A stretch of DNA of 38,339 nt from Bryobacter sp. CoA8 C33 (GTDB taxonomy: Bacteria; Acidobacteriota; Terriglobia; Bryobacterales; Bryobacteraceae): assembly GCA_019931185.1 (NCBI GenBank), contig JAINDK010000017.1, forward strand, positions 1 to 38,339. The letters are read 5' to 3'. Position 1 is the first letter of the stretch. Every line of letters begins with the position of its first letter. Under the pieces are notes generated by a model. The model did not search any database, was not told the origin of the DNA, and worked only from the letters and a program-made list of their open reading frames with translations. A program made the translations under genes and the position numbers. Positions 32,768-38,339 of the stretch are shown piece by piece.

Positions 32768-33274
32768 TCAGACCCACGCTACCCGATTGGGAAGTTTCAA
32801 TATGTTCCTTTTTCGAGCGATGCCGAGCGGCTGTCGGCGATCGCCGAGCTACGCAATCTGCCGCAGCAACTGAAGGCGGCGCTGGAGGCCTTGGGGGCAG
32901 GCGGGCTCGATACGCCTTACCGGGAGGGCGGCTGGACGGTGCGGCAACTGGTGCACCACATCGCCGACTCGCACATGAATGCGTTTACGCGCTTCAAGTT
33001 GGGGCTGACGGAGACACGGCCGGTGATCAAGCCCTATGACGAGAATGCCTGGGTGATGCTGCCCGATGCGAGCCTGCCGGTGGAGCCGTCGCTGCAGATT
33101 CTCGAGGGAGTGCACCAGCGGCTGACGGTGTGTCTGGAGCTGACACCGACGGAGGCGTTCGGGAGGGAAGTTGTGCATCCCGACAACGGGGTGATGACGC
33201 TCGACAAAGTGCTGCAGATGTACGCGTGGCATGGGCGGCATCACGTCGCCCACATCGAGAACGCGCCGCGCTAG
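32765..33274 (+). CDS. YfiT/DinB-superfamily putative metal-dependent transferase or hydrolase
   Basis: The 169-aa protein matches the YfiT group: [53 protein letters not shown] and the end [13 protein letters not shown]. The first HxxxD-S-H region and the terminal HxxxH supply the divalent-metal ligands of the four-helix DinB fold. YfiT-like proteins include bacillithiol S-transferases, but no bacillithiol gene is visible and the thiol here is unknown. An ATG three codons upstream (32756) is possible. Its start is only 10 bp from the divergent peroxiredoxin start. Confidence 0.85.
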   Translation: MSDPRYPIGKFQYVPFSSDAERLSAIAELRNLPQQLKAALEALGAGGLDTPYREGGWTVRQLVHHIADSHMNAFTRFKLGLTETRPVIKPYDENAWVMLPDASLPVEPSLQILEGVHQRLTVCLELTPTEAFGREVVHPDNGVMTLDKVLQMYAWHGRHHVAHIENAPR

Positions 33275-33277
33275 GGC

Positions 33278-34633
33278 TTAAGCAGCGGGAGTGCTGGGAA
33301 AGGCGGGAAGCAGGGTCTGCAGTTCGCGCACGCGCGCGTGCTCGTCGGCGGCGCGGTTGCGAGTTTCGCCAGGATCTGCGGCGAGGTTACTGAGCCAGAG
33401 TTTTTCGCCGGGTTGGCCATGCGGATCATCGGGGAAGCGGGGGGGATTCTCGATCAGTTTCCAATCGCCGCGCCGGACGGCCCGGCTGTTGAGATAGAGC
33501 CAATGGATGTGATCGTGGGCAGACTTGCCGCGATCGAGCAGCATGGCGGATTGGTTCTTGCCATCGGTGCGGGGGGATTGGCCGGCACCGGCGAAGGACA
33601 GGAATGTGGGAGCGATATCCATCGCCATGCCGACCCCGTCGAGAACCTGGCCGGCGGCAATGCGCCGGGGCCAACTCATGAAGGCGGGCACACGGATGCC
33701 GCCTTCAAACAGGCCTTGCTTCCAGCCGCGGAAAGGGGCATTGCTGCCGCCGCGATAGGGTCTTCCGGCATGGTCGGCGCGAGTCTCCTGAGTTGCACCG
33801 TTGTCGCTTTGAAAATACACGACTGTGTTGTTGAGCAGGCCGCGTTTTTTGAGCGTGGCCATCAGGGAGCCGACGGCATCGTCCAAGGCGGAGACCATGG
33901 CGAGATGGAGGCGGCGGTCGCGGTCCATGGAGGCGGGGTAGCGGTCGAGGTATCGCTGGGGGGCGGTCATGGGATAGTGGGGCGCGCCGAACCACAAATT
34001 GAGATAAAAGGGCTGCGCGGGGGACTGGCGGCCGGCAAAGGCGGTGGCCTCGCGCGCTAAGGCTTCGGTCTGGTAGACGTTGTCGAGCCAGACCTCCTGC
34101 TGATTGCGCCAAAGATCGTGAAGGATTTCGCTTTGTCCGCGGCCCAGCGTGTAATAGCGATGGGAGTAGTAATCGGTCCAGCCGGAATAAAAGCCAAAGA
34201 ACTCATCAAAGCCGGCGGCTTGGGGGCGGGAGTGGGCGGCGCTGCCCATGTGCCACTTGCCAATGTGCGCGGTGCGGTAGCCGGCGGTCCGCAACTGGCT
34301 GGCGAGGGTGGTCTGGCCGGGCTTGAGCCCAGGGGTGTTGAACTGCGCCGTTGAGGTGAGCACATCGAGGATGCCATGATTTTCCGGATAGAGGCCGGTA
34401 AGGACACTGGCGCGGGAGGGGGAGCAGACGGGGGAATTGGAATACCAATTAGTAAAGCGGGCGCCGGAGGCGGCGAGGCGGTCCAGATGAGGAGTCTTCA
34501 CTTCGGGGTGGCCATAACAGCCGAGGTCGCCAATACCCTGGTCGTCGGTATAAATGATGATGAAGTTCGGGCGGCTGGCGGCTTGCGCGAGGGGCGCCAA
34601 AGCGGCGGCGCCGAGAAAGGAGCGGCGGTTCAT
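33278..34633 (-). CDS. Sulfatase, Tat-exported (S1 family, CSPSR)
   Basis: The 451-aa protein has a Tat signal (MNRRSFLGAAALAPLAQA). It contains IIYTDDQGIGDLGCYG (metal site), the formylglycine motif C70-S-P-S-R74 with ASVLTGLYPENHG, TAHIGKWHMG and YFQSDNGATQETR. The DDQGxGDLGCYG and SDNG elements are those of aryl- and glycan sulfatases close to the S1_20/S1_16 type. It starts at ATG 34631-34633; a longer frame runs through the terminator of nrdJ. TATCAT 7 nt before the ATG suggests a leaderless promoter. It stands apart from the other two sulfatases and converges on the YfiT gene. Confidence 0.9.
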   Translation of the reverse strand: MNRRSFLGAAALAPLAQAASRPNFIIIYTDDQGIGDLGCYGHPEVKTPHLDRLAASGARFTNWYSNSPVCSPSRASVLTGLYPENHGILDVLTSTAQFNTPGLKPGQTTLASQLRTAGYRTAHIGKWHMGSAAHSRPQAAGFDEFFGFYSGWTDYYSHRYYTLGRGQSEILHDLWRNQQEVWLDNVYQTEALAREATAFAGRQSPAQPFYLNLWFGAPHYPMTAPQRYLDRYPASMDRDRRLHLAMVSALDDAVGSLMATLKKRGLLNNTVVYFQSDNGATQETRADHAGRPYRGGSNAPFRGWKQGLFEGGIRVPAFMSWPRRIAAGQVLDGVGMAMDIAPTFLSFAGAGQSPRTDGKNQSAMLLDRGKSAHDHIHWLYLNSRAVRRGDWKLIENPPRFPDDPHGQPGEKLWLSNLAADPGETRNRAADEHARVRELQTLLPAFPSTPAA

Positions 34634-34640
34634 CGTCCTG

Positions 34641-34646
34641 ATGATA
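34641..34646 (-). promoter_or_regulatory. Possible -10 element of the third sulfatase
   Basis: TATCAT on the minus strand (5 of 6 matches) ends 7 nt before the ATG at 34633, immediately after the nrdJ terminator hairpin. No Shine-Dalgarno sequence is present. Confidence 0.35.
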
Positions 34647-34650
34647 GCGA

Positions 34651-34677
34651 AAGGCCCGGCTTGAGCGGCCGGGCCTT
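34651..34677 (-). terminator. Hairpin terminator downstream of nrdJ
   Basis: AAGGCCCGGC (minus strand 34677-34668) pairs perfectly over 10 bp with GCCGGGCCTT (34660-34651) around a 7-nt loop. It begins 23 nt after the nrdJ stop and is followed by only one extra T before CGC, so the U tract is short. Confidence 0.65.
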
Positions 34678-34700
34678 CGAGACGGGTCTGGGAAGCGCGC

Positions 34701-37529
<2,829 letters not shown>

Positions 37530-37918
37530 GAACGAAACCTCATTTTATTATTACTTAACGACAACTGCACACGAATACGGACAGGATGGGCAGCCGGGGG
37601 AGGCATGCGTGTTTTCGGTGCGATAGCGATGATGACACAAGGTATTGTGTTACAGCAAGAAAAATATCTATATACGGTAGAACAACTTGCGCTGACGGAG
37701 AAAGATTTAAACATACGGCAGGAATTTTTCCACATATTTTGCAGTGGCTAAGCGTTGGGAAAAGCGGAACTTAAGCAATCCAGGCGGGGAGGACCGTGAA
37801 AATACTGTCAGCAAGGAAAGTGATCAAAAAAATAAGGTTGTTCCCGCGCGTGGCATTCCACGGAGGGAGAAAAAATTGTCTGGGGCCAGGCGGGCTTCGC
37901 TAGTCTGGAAGGACAGCT
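37530..37918. other. 389-bp intergenic region between nrdJ and the interrupted right-edge gene
   Basis: The region is distinctly AT-richer than its surroundings near 37540-37560 and 37640-37745. It holds the NrdR-type box and presumably the nrdJ promoter. A short inverted repeat CGTGG-CATT-CCACG lies near 37848-37861. The open frame at 37744-37950 has no coding character. I see no riboswitch or tRNA. Confidence 0.5.
37635..37650 (-). promoter_or_regulatory. NrdR-type box upstream of nrdJ
   Basis: On the nrdJ strand the 16-mer ACACAATACCTTGTGT has 6-bp inverted ends. It closely resembles the NrdR consensus (ACACWATATWTWGTGT-like). NrdR represses ribonucleotide reductase genes when dATP is high. 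A second, weaker candidate (ACCGTATATAGATATT, upstream) is about 28 bp away. Confidence 0.6.
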
Positions 37919-38203
37919 ATGCAAATCAACAAGAGTTCGATTTTGATTGACGTCCGAAACGCACTGGGTGAGAAGATCCGTGGCGCGGAGGCGCGTTTTT
38001 TTCTTTACAATCAAAGACTTCGCAGCCTGGATTGCGCATTTCGGGTGAAGTTGGGAACGGCGCCGATCCTGCTGACGGATGTGCCGGCATTTCCGTTTGG
38101 GGCAGCCGATTTGGTGATATCGATCGACCGGTATCATGGCAAGAAACGCTTTGTGAACGTGGCTGCGGGTGAGGCGTTGGAGCTCCGGGAAGTATTTCTG
38201 CTA
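37919..38203 (+). pseudogene. Hypothetical gene apparently cut by an IS630-family element
   Basis: About 95 residues are native-looking (MQINKSSILIDVRNALGEKI to ALELREVF), rich in beta strands with FPFGAADLVISIDRY and KKRFVNVAAGEA. The frame then runs into DNA belonging to the transposase end and stops at 38255-38257 after CFKQSACYSVRSVPA, which is antisense to the transposase. GGAAGGAC precedes the ATG. I do not recognise the family; the pattern suggests an Ig-like or carboxypeptidase-regulatory-type domain at the start of a longer protein. The missing part should lie beyond the insertion. Confidence 0.5.
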
Positions 38204-38339
38204 GTGGTGTGCTTCAAACAGTCTGCCTGTTATTCAGTGCGCTCTGTGCCCGCATGACTTTGGCAAGGATATCCTGAGCGCTGGCGGTCCAGATGAAGGG
38301 TTTGGGCTCCTCATTGTGGTGGTCTACATATCCGTCGAG
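38204..38339 (-). mobile_element. End of an IS630-family insertion sequence (partial)
   Basis: The transposase C-terminus lies at 38214-38339. The outer end is probably just after TA 38202-38203, since IS630 elements insert at TA and duplicate it. The inverted repeat cannot be checked because the other end is outside the window. Confidence 0.6.
38214..38339 (-). CDS. IS630-family transposase, C-terminal part
   Basis: The 41 visible residues begin LDGYVDHHNEEPKPFIWTAS and continue AQDILAKVMRAQSAL to a TGA at 38216-38214. NxxPKPFxWTA(S)xxxIL-KVxRA is the closing signature of IS630-family DDE transposases, following the catalytic Glu helix. The gene enters from the right edge, so its start and catalytic residues are not visible and intactness is unknown. 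Confidence 0.85.
   Translation of the reverse strand, partial: LDGYVDHHNEEPKPFIWTASAQDILAKVMRAQSALNNRQTV

Noticed and set aside
37730-37760. Cobalamin riboswitch upstream of nrdJ, suggested by GCCACTG on the minus strand
   Set aside because: Other conserved parts of the aptamer (GGTGCAA-TCC type loop and the B12 box) are not found in the expected positions.
37848-37861. CGTGG-CATT-CCACG inverted repeat as a terminator or operator
   Set aside because: The stem is only 5 bp and no U tract or known operator matches.
37744-37950. Possible small gene between nrdJ and the right-edge gene
   Set aside because: Charged low-complexity translation, no ribosome binding site, and overlap with the better supported start at 37919.

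Overview
This is a GC-rich bacterial chromosome window, most likely from Acidobacteriota of the Solibacter/Bryobacter type. The evidence is Tat-dependent sulfatases, paired M14 carboxypeptidase-like proteins, many small exported proteins of acidobacterial flavour and a cobalamin-dependent class II ribonucleotide reductase. That placement is an inference from gene content, not from a marker gene. No rRNA, tRNA or CRISPR array was seen. Genes are tightly packed on both strands, and several consecutive pairs share a 4-nt ATGA overlap.

Layout. 1-871: ragged left edge with an unrecognised gene end, the C-terminal remnant of an S9 peptidase, a small hypothetical gene and a single-domain rhodanese. 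894-4775: S41 protease and a LolA-like exported protein, then an opposite-strand run of PAP2 phosphatase, proline dehydrogenase and a membrane protein. 5017-13209: MGDG-synthase-like glycosyltransferase, exported alpha/beta hydrolase, TPR-like exported protein, MFS transporter, a GT4 glycosyltransferase with an extra N-terminal domain, and a GNAT acetyltransferase. 13324-14950: small genes including DUF465, a histidine-phosphatase-like protein and a divergent ClpS-like protein. 14965-24665, all minus strand: c'-type cytochrome, MoaB/Mog, two M14-family proteins (one apparently without zinc ligands), two sulfatases, a NicO-type metal transporter and an exported class V aminotransferase-like protein.

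24696-31033: a promoter followed by eight close-packed plus-strand genes, namely an HU/IHF-like protein, site-2 protease, GT2 and GT4 glycosyltransferases, prepilin peptidase, UppS, CdsA and an O-methyltransferase. This looks like an envelope-building operon. 31030-34633: a small Spy/CpxP-like protein, an ABC ATPase, a peroxiredoxin, a YfiT/DinB-type protein and a third sulfatase. 34701-37529: nrdJ with an NrdR-type palindrome upstream. The right edge holds a gene that appears to be cut by an IS630-family element running out of the window.

The most notable observation is the peroxiredoxin at 32206-32754. Its frame is interrupted only by one TGA, placed exactly where the peroxidatic cysteine of the PxxxTxxC motif belongs. 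An 8-bp perfect hairpin with a GGC loop lies 23 nt downstream of that TGA. This is the expected layout of a bacterial selenocysteine codon and SECIS element, so I annotate one full-length exported selenoprotein peroxiredoxin rather than two gene fragments. Other points worth attention are several start codons preceded at 4-8 nt by a TANNNT-like -10 element instead of a Shine-Dalgarno sequence (possible leaderless transcription), a near-symmetric divergent promoter between the peroxiredoxin and the YfiT gene, and a terminator for the cytochrome operon embedded in the opposite-strand clpS-like gene.
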